DNA from: Variovorax sp. N23
GTDB taxonomy: Bacteria > Pseudomonadota > Gammaproteobacteria > Burkholderiales > Burkholderiaceae_C
NCBI RefSeq assembly: GCF_025486315.1
Contig: NZ_JAOOPY010000020.1
Location: 1-64,000, forward strand
DNA length: 64,000 nt
Reading direction: 5' to 3'
Both the position numbers and the translations under genes were made by a program. Under the pieces are notes generated by a model. That model did not search any database and was not told where the DNA came from. It saw only the letters and a program-made list of their open reading frames with translations. Shown here piece by piece: positions 29,036 through 37,979 of this stretch (position 1 is its first letter; the number at the start of each line of letters is the position of its first letter).

Positions 29036-30565
29036 TTACTTCCAGCTGACCGCGAAGAAGCGCGGCAGCTCGTCGGGCTGGGCGTCGAACTTCAGGTCCG
29101 ACGTGAACGCGTAGTTGGTCGAGTACGAGAACAGCGGCGCCCACATGGCCTGCTCCGAGATGCGCTGCAGCGCCTGCGCGTACCTGGCCTTGCGCTCGGT
29201 CTTGTCGACCGTGGCGTCGGCCGTCTGCAGCAGCGCAATGGTCTGCGGGTCCTTGGCCGTGTCGTCCGGGCCGCCCTTGAAGAAGTTGCCGGCAAAAGCC
29301 GAGGCATCGTTGATCGAGAACGAACCCCAGGCCTGGAAGGTCAGCGGCGCACGGCCGGACCGCACCTCGTTGCGCAGCGCCGGGTACTGCACGAAATGCA
29401 GTCGTGCGCGGATGCCGATCTTGCGCAGGTCGCCGATCATGGCTTCGGCGTAGTCGCGCTCGCGGTACGCCCAGATGTCGGTGTCGAAGCCGTTGGGGAA
29501 ACCGGCTTCGGCCAGCAGTGCCTTGGCCTTGGCCGGGTCATACGGGTACTTCACCACCTTGCCGGTTTCGCAGCCGTACTGCGTGCGAAAGCAGGTCGCA
29601 TACACCGGCTGGCTGCCGCCGCGCACCAGGCTGCCGGACAGGCCCTTGCGGTTGATCGCCATGTTCACCGCCTGGCGCACCCGCACGTCCTTGAAGGGTG
29701 TGGACTCCGGCGCGGTGCCGTTGTTGTTGATGGTGATGAAGCCGACGCGCATGGTTTCGCCGCTGAGCACCGTGAGGTTGGGCGCGGCCTTGAGCGATTC
29801 GGCCTGGTCGGCGGGCACGCGCCAGATCCAGTCGACCGCGCCGGTCATGAGCTGGGCCATGCGCGCTTCGGGGTCGCGGATGACGACGAACTTCACGTTG
29901 CCGATCTTCGGCTGGCCGACGGGGCTGTCCTTGAAGTAGGCAGGGTTCTTGACCATCGTCACGCCCTGGCCCGGCGTGACGGCCGTGATCTTGTACGGGC
30001 CGGTGCCGATCGGCGCCTTGCTGTAGCCCTCGAGCCCGACCTTCTTGAAGTAGGCCCCGGGGTAGATCGGCGTCGGGCCCGAGAGGTATTCGAGCGCGGC
30101 CGGGAACGGTGTCTTGAGGTTGATGCGCACCTGGTACTCACCGATCTTCTCGACGTTCTTGATCCAGTCGGTGTTCTGACGCGTAGCGATCCTCGCATCG
30201 GGGCCGGTGACCTCGTTGAAGGTGTAGGCCACATCGTCCGCAGTGAACTTGTCGCCGTTCTGGAAGGTCACGCCCTGGCGCAACATGACGTTGAGCGCGG
30301 TGGGCGAATCCCACTTCCAGGCGGTGGCGAGTTGAGGCTTGAACTCGCCGGTCTGGGTGTCGCGGTAGATCAGCGTGTCCCACGCCATGGCGGCCAGGAT
30401 CACGCCTTCGCGCATGTTGTTGTGGTACGGGCTCACGTTGTCGACCTCGCTGTCGGACGCGTAGGTGAGCGTGTCGTTGGCCTTGCCGGCGTGCGCGGTC
30501 GCGCCGGCCGCCAGTGCGATCGACAGAAGTGCGCGCCGCACCAGCGTGGTGGATAGATGCTTCAT
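29036..30565 (-). CDS. Peptide ABC importer substrate-binding protein (SBP family 5)
   Basis: 509 residues with a Sec signal peptide (LVRRALLSIALAAGATAHA) and the family-5 fold motifs (LATAWKWDSPTALNVMLRQGVTFQNGDKFTADDVAYTFNEV; VRQAVNMAINRKGL). The start ATG has AAGGAA 7 bases upstream. First gene of the seven-gene import-and-hydrolysis operon; divergent from the LysR gene, which probably controls it. The ligand is inferred to be a peptide or acyl-amino acid from the two downstream M20 hydrolases. Confidence 0.9.
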   Translation of the reverse strand: MKHLSTTLVRRALLSIALAAGATAHAGKANDTLTYASDSEVDNVSPYHNNMREGVILAAMAWDTLIYRDTQTGEFKPQLATAWKWDSPTALNVMLRQGVTFQNGDKFTADDVAYTFNEVTGPDARIATRQNTDWIKNVEKIGEYQVRINLKTPFPAALEYLSGPTPIYPGAYFKKVGLEGYSKAPIGTGPYKITAVTPGQGVTMVKNPAYFKDSPVGQPKIGNVKFVVIRDPEARMAQLMTGAVDWIWRVPADQAESLKAAPNLTVLSGETMRVGFITINNNGTAPESTPFKDVRVRQAVNMAINRKGLSGSLVRGGSQPVYATCFRTQYGCETGKVVKYPYDPAKAKALLAEAGFPNGFDTDIWAYRERDYAEAMIGDLRKIGIRARLHFVQYPALRNEVRSGRAPLTFQAWGSFSINDASAFAGNFFKGGPDDTAKDPQTIALLQTADATVDKTERKARYAQALQRISEQAMWAPLFSYSTNYAFTSDLKFDAQPDELPRFFAVSWK

Positions 30566-30738
30566 GACGAGTTCCTTGGAAGACGTTGACGAAAAGTTGA
30601 ACCGGATCGCTTCGGCAATTGCAAGAATGGCGCCTCGGCAGCGTTTCATGGCTTACAGAATTTCGACATGAGCAATGCCAAAACGGCAAGGCTCCGCGCT
30701 TCCTGCGGAGGCCCTGCGCGCTCAAACTCCACGTCGCC

Positions 30739-31662
30739 ATGGCCACCTCACCACTCGTCGCCCGCCAGCTCCAGGACACCGCCCTGCGCTACTTCCTCGA
30801 AGTCGTGCGTTGCGGTTCGATCAGCGAGGCCTCGTCGCGGCTCAACGTGGCCAGCTCGGCCATCAGCCGGCACATCGCGCAGCTCGAAGCGCTGCTGGAA
30901 GTGAGTCTGTTCGACCGGCATGCGCGCGGCATGGTGCCGAGTGCGGCGGGCGAACTGCTCGCCGTGCACGCCCTCCGGTCGGCGCACGATGCGGAGCGGG
31001 TCGTTGGCGACGTGCAAGCCCTGCAAGGCATGCAGCGCGGCCGCGTGCGCCTCGTGGCCACGGAAGGCTTCTCGATGGAGTTCCTGCCGCGCGTGATCAG
31101 CGACTTCGTGGCGCAGCACCCCGGCCTCCAGTTCCACCTGGGCGTGCATCCGCCGGCCGACTGCACGCGGCGCATCCTGCTCGGTGACGCCGACATCGGC
31201 TTCGTCATGAGCCGCGGCGCCGAGAAGGACATCAAGGTCGAACACCTCCAGCCCTCGCCCGTGCTGGCGGTGATGCGGCCCACGCATCCGCTGGTGCGCT
31301 TCAAGCAGATCAGCCTGCGGCAGCTGGTGCCCTACCCGCTCGCCCTGCCGGAGCCGGACACGACGGTGCGCCAGCTGTTCGACATCGCCTGCCATCGGCA
31401 GCGGCTGCCCGTCGAGCCGGTGCTCACCAGCAGCTACATCGCCAGCCTGCTGGGCTTCCTGCGGCACGCGCCGCTGGGCATCACGATCTGCGGCGAGATC
31501 TCGGTGCGCGAACCGATCGAGCGCGGCGAACTGGTGGCGATGCCGTTGAAGGACCGCGGGCTCGACCTGCGCAACATCGAGGTGCAGACGCTCGTCGGCC
31601 GCACGCTGTCACGCACGGCGCAGGCCTTTCTGGACTACCTCAAGACGCAGCTCGCGGCGTAG
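30739..31662 (+). CDS. LysR-family transcriptional regulator
   Basis: 307 residues: N-terminal winged helix (LRYFLEVVRCGSISEASSRLNVASSAISRHIAQLE) and effector domain (GRVRLVATEGFSMEFLPRVISDF). The ATG at 30739 gives a standard LysR length; an in-frame codon at 30619 would add 40 residues of unlikely sequence. Divergent from the peptide importer operon; the 173-base gap holds a GCAATTGC palindrome (30615-30622) that may be part of a shared operator. Confidence 0.88.
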   Translation: MATSPLVARQLQDTALRYFLEVVRCGSISEASSRLNVASSAISRHIAQLEALLEVSLFDRHARGMVPSAAGELLAVHALRSAHDAERVVGDVQALQGMQRGRVRLVATEGFSMEFLPRVISDFVAQHPGLQFHLGVHPPADCTRRILLGDADIGFVMSRGAEKDIKVEHLQPSPVLAVMRPTHPLVRFKQISLRQLVPYPLALPEPDTTVRQLFDIACHRQRLPVEPVLTSSYIASLLGFLRHAPLGITICGEISVREPIERGELVAMPLKDRGLDLRNIEVQTLVGRTLSRTAQAFLDYLKTQLAA

Positions 31663-31674
31663 CGTCAACAGGCC

Positions 31675-32106
31675 TCAAATGGCGGACAGCTTCGCCCACT
31701 CGATGTCGGTCTCGACATCGAGCCGCAGTGCAGTCGCGAGCAATGCGTCGACGTCCGAGCCGGTCAGGCTGAGATAGCGCCGCCCCGCGGGCGCGAAGGC
31801 GCGGAGCATTTCGGGCCCGTCGCGCGGCCCGCGCGTGATGGCGAGGATCGGACCCTGCGTCAGCGCCATCAGGCGCTCGAAGCGGCTGCCGACCGCGGCG
31901 CCGTCGCCTTCCCGCCAGCGCCGCTCGCAGGCGATGCCGTCCTGCGCCATGCCCGCCCAGTCGTCGATGCGCCAGAGATCGACACCGATGCCGTACGAGC
32001 GCGCCAGCTCGGCCGCGACGGCCAAGGCCTCATCGACCACCTCGGCGCCGCAGACCCACTGCATGCGCCGACCCGACGCGATGGGGGCGTTCTGCAGCAA
32101 GTTCAT
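31675..32106 (-). CDS. Orphan transketolase C-terminal-domain-like protein
   Basis: 143 residues. MQWVCGAEVVDEALAVAAEL, YGIGVDLWRIDDWAGMAQDGIACERRW and GPILAITRGPRDGPEMLRAFAP resemble the C-terminal domain of the pyruvate dehydrogenase E1/transketolase fold (normally the last third of a ~900-residue enzyme). No thiamine-binding domain is nearby, so it stands alone. It may be an independent small protein of unknown role or a decayed remnant; the frame is intact. It lies 25 bases downstream of acdS on the same strand and could be co-transcribed with it. Confidence 0.55.
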   Translation of the reverse strand: MNLLQNAPIASGRRMQWVCGAEVVDEALAVAAELARSYGIGVDLWRIDDWAGMAQDGIACERRWREGDGAAVGSRFERLMALTQGPILAITRGPRDGPEMLRAFAPAGRRYLSLTGSDVDALLATALRLDVETDIEWAKLSAI

Positions 32107-32131
32107 AGCGCCCCTTAGAACGTGTGAAGGC

Positions 32132-33148
32132 TTAACCGTTGCGGAAGATGAAGCTGTACGCGCTCAGTGCCGGCACGCCGCCCAGGTGCGCATACAGCAC
32201 CTTCGAGCCCGGCGGGAACTCGCCGAGGCGCACCTTCTCGATCATCCCGTGCATCGACTTGCCCTCGTACACCGGGTCGGTCAGCATCGCCTCGAAGCGC
32301 GCGCTCAGGCGGATCGCCTCCAGCGTTCCTTCGTTGGGCAGGCCGTACTCCGGGCCGCCGAAGCGGGTGTCGAGCACCACGTCCTTCTCGGTGATGTCGC
32401 GCCCGAGCTCGACCAGTTCGGCCGTGTTCTTCGCGATGCGAAGCACTTGGTCGTAGGTCTTCTCCGGCTTGGCCGATGCGTCGATGCCGATCACGCGGTC
32501 GGCCCGGCCGTCGGCCGCGAAGCCGACCACCATGCCGGCCTGCGTGCTGCCGGTCACGGCACAGACCACGATGTAGTCGAACTTGAAGCCCAGTTCGGCC
32601 TCCTGCTGGCGAACCTCTTCGGCGAAGGCCACGAAGCCCAGGCCGCCCTTCGGGTGCTCGGAGCAGCCGGCGGGAATCGGGAAGGGCTTGCCGCCGGCCT
32701 GGCGCACGCTCTCCATCGCGTCTTCCCAGCTCTTGCGGATGCCGATGTCGAAGCCCGCAGCGTCGAGGCGCACGTCGGCGCCCATGATGCGCGACATCTC
32801 GATGTTGCCGACCCGGTCGTACACCGCATCGGAATAGTTCACCCAGTTCTCCTGCACGAGCACGCACTTGAGGCCCAGGTGCGCCGCCACCGCCGCGACC
32901 TGGCGCGTCTGGTTCGACTGGATGCCGCCGATGGACACCAGCGTGTCATAGCCGCCTTCGAGCGCTTCGGGGATGAGGTATTCCAGCTTGCGCGTCTTGT
33001 TGCCGCCGAAGGCCAGGCCGCTGTTGCAGTCCTCGCGCTTGGCATAGAGCTCGACCTTGCCGCCCAGATGCGCACTGAGCCGCTTGAGCGGCTGGATGGG
33101 CGTGGGGCCGAAGGTTAATGGATAGCGCGGGAATTTCTGCAGATTCAT
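32132..33148 (-). CDS. acdS: 1-aminocyclopropane-1-carboxylate (ACC) deaminase
   Basis: 338 residues, the exact family length. It cleaves ACC, the plant ethylene precursor, to 2-oxobutanoate and ammonia using PLP. The discriminating residues are all present: Lys51 (PLP Schiff base, in GGNKTRK), Tyr294 and Glu295 (DPVYEGKSM) and Leu322 (AHLGGVP), which separate true ACC deaminase from D-cysteine desulfhydrase. Start ATG 33148 has AGGA 8 bases upstream. It is divergent from an Lrp-type regulator, the classic acdS-acdR layout of plant-associated proteobacteria. Confidence 0.95.
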   Translation of the reverse strand: MNLQKFPRYPLTFGPTPIQPLKRLSAHLGGKVELYAKREDCNSGLAFGGNKTRKLEYLIPEALEGGYDTLVSIGGIQSNQTRQVAAVAAHLGLKCVLVQENWVNYSDAVYDRVGNIEMSRIMGADVRLDAAGFDIGIRKSWEDAMESVRQAGGKPFPIPAGCSEHPKGGLGFVAFAEEVRQQEAELGFKFDYIVVCAVTGSTQAGMVVGFAADGRADRVIGIDASAKPEKTYDQVLRIAKNTAELVELGRDITEKDVVLDTRFGGPEYGLPNEGTLEAIRLSARFEAMLTDPVYEGKSMHGMIEKVRLGEFPPGSKVLYAHLGGVPALSAYSFIFRNG

Positions 33149-33296
33149 GAGTGAAGTCCTGGTGAGTTCGACAGCCAATGTGTGGACTCGATCTTAGGAA
33201 TGAAGCCGCGCCACAGGGTTGCAAAATAGGCGCTACTCGCCGAATCGATCGGCCTTCAGAATCCATTGATCGTTTTTTTATTGCGGAGATCGAAGC
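33149..33296. promoter_or_regulatory. acdS-acdR divergent promoter region
   Basis: 148 bases between the two divergent genes. It contains an AT-richer patch (TTGCAAAATAGG around 33219-33230) and a T-run just before the acdR ribosome binding site (TTGCGGAGA). In other bacteria AcdR binds this interval to activate acdS in response to ACC. The exact sites are not resolved from sequence alone. Confidence 0.5.
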
Positions 33297-33809
33297 ATGG
33301 TCACAACAAAACGCCGAACGCAAAGCGCCGCCGCTGCGGCGTCCCTGAAAGACACGCTGGACCGCACCGACCGGGCCATCCTGCGTGCGCTGCAGCGCGA
33401 CGCGTCGGTCTCCAACGTCGCGCTGGCGGCCAAGGTGAATCTCAGCGCGCCGGCCTGCCTGCGCCGCGTGGAACGCCTCAAGGCGATGGGCATGATCCGC
33501 GGCATCGTCGCGCTGCTGGAGCCGCGTGCGCTCGACGCGGGCATGCTGGTGATGATCGGCGTGGTGCTCGACCGCTCCACGCCCGAGTCCTTCGCCGACT
33601 TCGAGAAGGCCGTGCAGAAGGTCTCCGGCTGCCTCGAATGCCACGTGGTGACCGGCGAGTTCGACTACTTCATGATGCTGCGCACGCGCGACCACGAGAG
33701 CTTCAACCGGCTGCACGCCGAGCAGCTGCTCTACCTGCCGGGCGTGCGGCAGGTGCGCAGCTTCATGGTGTTGAAGGAGGTGCTGTCGACGACGCAACTG
33801 ACGGTGTAG
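33297..33809 (+). CDS. acdR: Lrp/AsnC-family regulator of acdS
   Basis: 170 residues: helix-turn-helix (LDRTDRAILRALQRDASVSNVALAAKVNLSAPACLRRVERLKAMG) and C-terminal RAM ligand domain (GCLECHVVTGEFDYFMMLRTRD). Its divergent position next to acdS identifies it as AcdR, the ACC-responsive activator. GGAGA lies 6 bases before the ATG. Confidence 0.9.
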   Translation: MVTTKRRTQSAAAAASLKDTLDRTDRAILRALQRDASVSNVALAAKVNLSAPACLRRVERLKAMGMIRGIVALLEPRALDAGMLVMIGVVLDRSTPESFADFEKAVQKVSGCLECHVVTGEFDYFMMLRTRDHESFNRLHAEQLLYLPGVRQVRSFMVLKEVLSTTQLTV

Positions 33810-33974
33810 CGCACACGGTTCCAGGCACCGGGCTCACGTCGATCGGCCGTACGACAAGCGCCGTACCTCAGCGGCCATAGGCCTTCCGTGGTCTGGTGGA
33901 GGCCGCGTGCTTCGCGGACCATCGGCGCCCGGCCCCATCCCGTCTTGCAGGGCCACCCAACCTGGTAGCCCGTC

Positions 33975-34211
33975 ATGTTCACTTACTCGTATTCAAAAGC
34001 TCTGACCATCCTCGCGCTCGGCGCCGCACTCGCCGGCTGCGGCCCGTCGAATAAGCCACCGACCTCGCTGTTCTGGGATGTCCCGCCGCCGATCGCCAGC
34101 ACCGAAGCCGTGCTGGTGGCGGGCGCCGCCTACATCGGCGACGTGTTCGCCGAAGCGGAGCAGCAGCTCAAGCAGGCGGGCGAACCGTCGGAACCGGCAC
34201 CGAGCTTCTGA
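33975..34211 (+). CDS. Small predicted lipoprotein
   Basis: 78 residues. Short hydrophobic signal with lipobox LAGC (Cys22), then a soluble tail rich in Ala, Glu and Pro with no recognised domain. Not in an obvious operon; converges with ptxS, 27 bases apart. Function unknown. Confidence 0.6.
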   Translation: MFTYSYSKALTILALGAALAGCGPSNKPPTSLFWDVPPPIASTEAVLVAGAAYIGDVFAEAEQQLKQAGEPSEPAPSF

Positions 34212-34238
34212 TGCCCACCCGTGCGCGCTGGCGCGGCG

Positions 34239-35297
34239 CTATGGCGCGTGCAAGGAAGACGACCCGCGCACCACGAGCTCGCCGGGCAACAGCCGCTGGC
34301 GCGCTGCGCATTCGAGCCCGCGCAGGCGTTCGATCAGGCAGCCGGCCGCTGCGCGACCGATCTCGTCGGTCGGCTGCGCCAGCGTCGTGAGGCCTGGGCC
34401 GATCAACGGCGCCCATTCGGGATCGTCGAAGCCGACGAAGCCCAGCTCGCGGCCGAAGTGCCAGCCCAGCTGCGTCATGGCCGCCGCCACGCGCAACGTG
34501 ACCACCGCATTACCCGCGATCACCGCGGCCTGGCGCCGCCCGCGCCTGGCGCGCTGGTGCAGGGCCCGCAGCGCCGCTTCCAGGCCCGCGGTGTCGCCCT
34601 CCTCGCTCTCGAAGACCTCGCCCTTGACCTGCGGCGCGTGCGCCGTCACGCAGTCGTGGAAGGCCGCGGCCCGCTCGCGCCGCGTGCTCACGCCCTTCTG
34701 CGGCTCGGTGATGTAGAGCAGCTCGCGCCAGCCGCCGCCCCGCAGATGCTCGCAGACCTGTGCCATCGCGCCTGCGTTGTCGAGCGAGACGAAGTCCGCG
34801 TGCATGCCTGCATGGCGCCGATCGACCAGGACCGCCGGCTTGCCGTGCAGCGCCACCGCGTCGACCGCGCCCGCACCGCGGCCCAGCGTGTTGAGGATGA
34901 AGCCGTCAACCTGGTAACCCGCCAGCGCATCGATAGCTTCGCGCTCTCGCCCGCTCTCGTTGCCGAGGTTGAACAGCATCACGAGGTAGCCGGCGTCCTG
35001 GCAGGCCTTCTCGGCGCCGCGCAGCACGGCCACCGAATAGGGGTTGGTGATGTCGGCCACGATCAGGCCGATGAGGCGCGACTTGCCGCGGCTCAGGGCC
35101 TGTGCCATCGGACTCGGTGAATAGCCGAGCGCGGCGATGGCCGTCTCGACCCGCGTCGCGATGTCGGGGCTCAGCAGGCGTTCGCGGTGGTTGAGGAAGC
35201 GCGATACCGTCGCCTTCGACACGCCCGCGGCGGCCGCCACGTCGGCGATGGTGGCCCGCTGGCCGGCGGGCTTGGGGCGCGGCGCGCGGGTGCTCAC
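34239..35297 (-). CDS. ptxS: LacI-family repressor, PtxS-like
   Basis: 352 residues: LacI helix-turn-helix (ATIADVAAAAGVSKATVSRFLNH) and periplasmic-binding-protein-like effector domain (IGLIVADITNPYSVAVLRGAE). Its GTG start overlaps the kguD stop by GTGA. As last gene of a kguE-kguK-kguD cluster it sits exactly where ptxS sits in Pseudomonas, and the operon promoter carries the 14-base palindrome reported for PtxS. It should repress the operon until 2-ketogluconate binds. Confidence 0.85.
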   Translation of the reverse strand: MSTRAPRPKPAGQRATIADVAAAAGVSKATVSRFLNHRERLLSPDIATRVETAIAALGYSPSPMAQALSRGKSRLIGLIVADITNPYSVAVLRGAEKACQDAGYLVMLFNLGNESGREREAIDALAGYQVDGFILNTLGRGAGAVDAVALHGKPAVLVDRRHAGMHADFVSLDNAGAMAQVCEHLRGGGWRELLYITEPQKGVSTRRERAAAFHDCVTAHAPQVKGEVFESEEGDTAGLEAALRALHQRARRGRRQAAVIAGNAVVTLRVAAAMTQLGWHFGRELGFVGFDDPEWAPLIGPGLTTLAQPTDEIGRAAAGCLIERLRGLECAARQRLLPGELVVRGSSSLHAP

Positions 35298-36283
35298 ACG
35301 GCCGCCGTGTCGTAGACGGCGCCCGGCCGTTCACCGGCCAGCGCCTGCAGCAGGTTGGTGGTCGCGAGCTCGGCCATCGCATGGCGCGTCTCGTGCGTGG
35401 CGGAGCCGATGTGCGGCAGCGGCGTGACGCGCGGGTGCGTGCGCAGGGCCGAATCCATCGGTAGCGGCTCCTTGGCGAACACGTCGAGGCCAGCGGCACG
35501 CAGATGGCCGCTGTCGAGCGCGGCGAGCAACGCGGCTTCGTTCACCGTGGCGCCGCGGCCGCCGTTGATGAAGATGGCGCCCGGCTTCATCGCAGCGAAG
35601 AGTTGGGCATCGATCATGCCGCGCGTGGCATCGGACAAGGGCAGCATCGCGACCACGAAGTCGGCGCGCGCCAGCAGGTCGTTCAGCGGCGTGTGGGTCG
35701 CGCGGCCTTGCAGCTCCGGCGCCTGCGCGGCCAGATCGACCGGCCGGCGCGCGTGGTAGAGCACCGGCATGCCGAAGCCGAGCGCCGCGCGGCGGGCGAT
35801 GGCCTGCCCGATGCGGCCGAAGCCCAGCAGGCCGATCGTCTTGCCATGCACGTCGAAGCCGAACAGGTCTTCGCCGATGTTCTTCGTCCAGCGGCCCTCG
35901 CGCACGAGGTTGGCCAGTTCGACCACGCGGCGGCTGGTCGCCATCAGCAACGCGAACACGGTGTCGGCCACCGTCTCGTCGAGCACGCCGGGCGTGTGGC
36001 ACAGCACGATGCCGCGCGTGTGAAGGTCGGCCAGCGCGTAGTTGTCGACGCCGACCGACACGCTGGAGATGACTTCGAGCTGCGGCGCGCGCTCGAGCAG
36101 CGCGGCATCGACCGGGTAGCTGGAGCCGATGAGTCCGTGCGCGGTCGGCAGCGCGGCGTCGAAGGCGGCGAGGTCGTGCTTCGGGTCGGCCACCACGACA
36201 TGGTGCGCAGCCTGCAGGCGCGCCAGCTGGTCGGGCGGCAGTTCGCGAAAGACGACGATGTTCTTCTTGCTCGATGCGTTCAC
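35294..36283 (-). CDS. kguD: 2-ketogluconate-6-phosphate reductase (2-hydroxyacid dehydrogenase)
   Basis: 329 residues of the D-2-hydroxyacid dehydrogenase family: NAD(P) motif LLGFGRIGQAIARR, substrate loop SVSVGVDNY, and catalytic His in LPHIGSATHETR. Expected to reduce 2-keto-6-phosphogluconate to 6-phosphogluconate, feeding the Entner-Doudoroff route. The GTG start overlaps the kinase stop and has GGAGGAGG upstream. Assigned to KguD by gene order; by itself it could be any glyoxylate/hydroxypyruvate reductase-like enzyme. Confidence 0.85.
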   Translation of the reverse strand: MNASSKKNIVVFRELPPDQLARLQAAHHVVVADPKHDLAAFDAALPTAHGLIGSSYPVDAALLERAPQLEVISSVSVGVDNYALADLHTRGIVLCHTPGVLDETVADTVFALLMATSRRVVELANLVREGRWTKNIGEDLFGFDVHGKTIGLLGFGRIGQAIARRAALGFGMPVLYHARRPVDLAAQAPELQGRATHTPLNDLLARADFVVAMLPLSDATRGMIDAQLFAAMKPGAIFINGGRGATVNEAALLAALDSGHLRAAGLDVFAKEPLPMDSALRTHPRVTPLPHIGSATHETRHAMAELATTNLLQALAGERPGAVYDTAAV

Positions 36284-37230
36284 AGTCCGGCCTCCTCCAG
36301 TTGCGCCCGCGTCGGCAGGCCTTCGGTATCCCCCAGCACCTGCACGGCCCGCGCGCCGATCCAGCAGCCGCGGCGCACTGCGTCGGGCACGCTGCGGCCT
36401 TCGAGCAGGGCGCTGATCACGCCCGCCGCGAAGCCATCGCCAGCGCCCACGGTGTCGATCACTTCCTTGACCGGAAAGCCCGCCACGCGACCGGTGCCGG
36501 CCACGTCGCTGTCGTAGTACGCGCCCTCGGCGCCGAGCTTGACGACGACCAGCTTGGCGCCGAGCTGGCGATAGAACCGCGCAACGCCTTCGGGTGTGCT
36601 TTCGCCGGTGAGCAGCACGCCCTCTTCCATGCCCGGCAGCACCCAGTCGGCGCGTGACGCGAGGTCGTTGATGGCGCTGCGCATCGCCTCGGTCGATGCC
36701 CACAACGTGGGGCGCAGGTTCGGGTCGAAGGAGATGGTGCGGCCGGCGGCGCGCATCACGTCCATGGTCTTGATCGCGGCCGGCAGCGTGGTCGCCGAGA
36801 TGGCCGGGAACACGCCGGTGGCGTGCAGGTGACGGGCGGAAGTGAGCCAGGCCACGTCGACATCGTCGACCGTCATCTGGCTCGCGGCCGAGCCCTTGCG
36901 GTGGTACTCGACCGGCGGGTCGCTGCCGTCGGTGACGCGGCCCTTGAACTGGAAGCCGGTCTTCTGCGTCGCATCGCAGATGACGTGCGAACAGTCGATG
37001 CCCTCCGCCTTCATCGTCGCGAGCAGGCAGCGGCCCATCGAGTCGGTGCCGAGCCGGCTGGCCCAGCCGACCTTGAGGCCCAGGCGCGACAGGCCGATGG
37101 CCACGTTGGTCTCGGCGCCGGCGGTGCGCTTGTGGAAGGACTGCGCGTCTTCCAGCGGGCCGGGCCGGTCGGCCACCAACAGCAGCATGGCTTCGCCGAA
37201 CAGGGCAACGTCGAAAGCGGTGTCAGTCAT
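36280..37230 (-). CDS. kguK: 2-ketogluconate kinase (PfkB family)
   Basis: 316 residues: PfkB signature 1 region (AGAETNVAIGLSRLG) and signature 2 DTVGAGDGFAAGVIS with the catalytic Asp. Resembles KdgK/KguK sugar-acid kinases. In this cluster it should phosphorylate 2-ketogluconate at O6. The start ATG is 2 bases from the kguE stop. KDG kinase activity is the main alternative. Confidence 0.85.
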   Translation of the reverse strand: MTDTAFDVALFGEAMLLLVADRPGPLEDAQSFHKRTAGAETNVAIGLSRLGLKVGWASRLGTDSMGRCLLATMKAEGIDCSHVICDATQKTGFQFKGRVTDGSDPPVEYHRKGSAASQMTVDDVDVAWLTSARHLHATGVFPAISATTLPAAIKTMDVMRAAGRTISFDPNLRPTLWASTEAMRSAINDLASRADWVLPGMEEGVLLTGESTPEGVARFYRQLGAKLVVVKLGAEGAYYDSDVAGTGRVAGFPVKEVIDTVGAGDGFAAGVISALLEGRSVPDAVRRGCWIGARAVQVLGDTEGLPTRAQLEEAGL

Positions 37231-37232
37231 GG

Positions 37233-37979
37233 TCAGGCGCGGACTGCGCGGATGATGTCGATCTGCTGCCGCGTGACAGCCAGCAGGTCGTCGCCGATCA
37301 ACGGGTATTCGATGGCGTGCGGCACGTCGGCCGGCAATGCGCGCAGCACGGCACGCCAAGGTGCCGCCGACTCGGTGAGCGGCACCGCCACCCACTTGGC
37401 GGGCAGCCGCTGCACGCCCTTGCAATGCACGTAGCGCACGCGATGGCCGAGGGCCTTGGCCGCTTCGAGCGGGCATTCGCCGACCCAGTGCCAGTTGCCC
37501 ATGTCGAAGGTCATGCCCAGGTTCAGGCCGGCGCGGTCGGCCACGTCGAAGAAGGTCTGCAGCGCGGGCAAGGTGCCGGCGCCGACGGTCTGGTCGTTCT
37601 CGATCAGCAGCTCGATGCGCGTTTCGGACAGCGCCACCTTCAGGCCCCACAGCGAGCCGTGCGAGGACGCGCGGAAGTCGCCGATCGCCATCTTCAGGCG
37701 CTTGGCGCCGAGCGTCGTCGCCGCGGCGATGCCGCGCTGCAGGGCGGCGTTGTCGAGCCAGCCGCCTTCGGCCCACAGGCCCTCAGGGCTGCTGTAGACC
37801 GAGGCATGGCCGGCCAGTGTGGGCAGTTCGGCTGCGGGGTCGCGCAGCAGTTCGCCGCGCACCTCGACCGAATCGGCACCCGCCGCTCGCGCGAGTTGCG
37901 CGCACCACAGTTGGCCGTGCCGGCCCACCTCGGCGGCGCCGAACGAAGACAGCGAGATCAATACCGGAAGTGTGGCCAT
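37233..37979 (-). CDS. kguE: Sugar phosphate isomerase/epimerase family protein, KguE-like
   Basis: 248 residues of the xylose-isomerase-like TIM barrel (AP endonuclease 2) family: SVEVRGELLRD, LLIENDQTVGAG, GMTFDMGNWHW, and a C-terminal AIEYPL strand supplying metal ligands (Glu, Asp, His, Glu). KguE accompanies 2-ketogluconate catabolism, but its precise reaction is not settled. The start overlaps the stop of the ABC ATPase gene by one base. Confidence 0.82.
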   Translation of the reverse strand: MATLPVLISLSSFGAAEVGRHGQLWCAQLARAAGADSVEVRGELLRDPAAELPTLAGHASVYSSPEGLWAEGGWLDNAALQRGIAAATTLGAKRLKMAIGDFRASSHGSLWGLKVALSETRIELLIENDQTVGAGTLPALQTFFDVADRAGLNLGMTFDMGNWHWVGECPLEAAKALGHRVRYVHCKGVQRLPAKWVAVPLTESAAPWRAVLRALPADVPHAIEYPLIGDDLLAVTRQQIDIIRAVRA

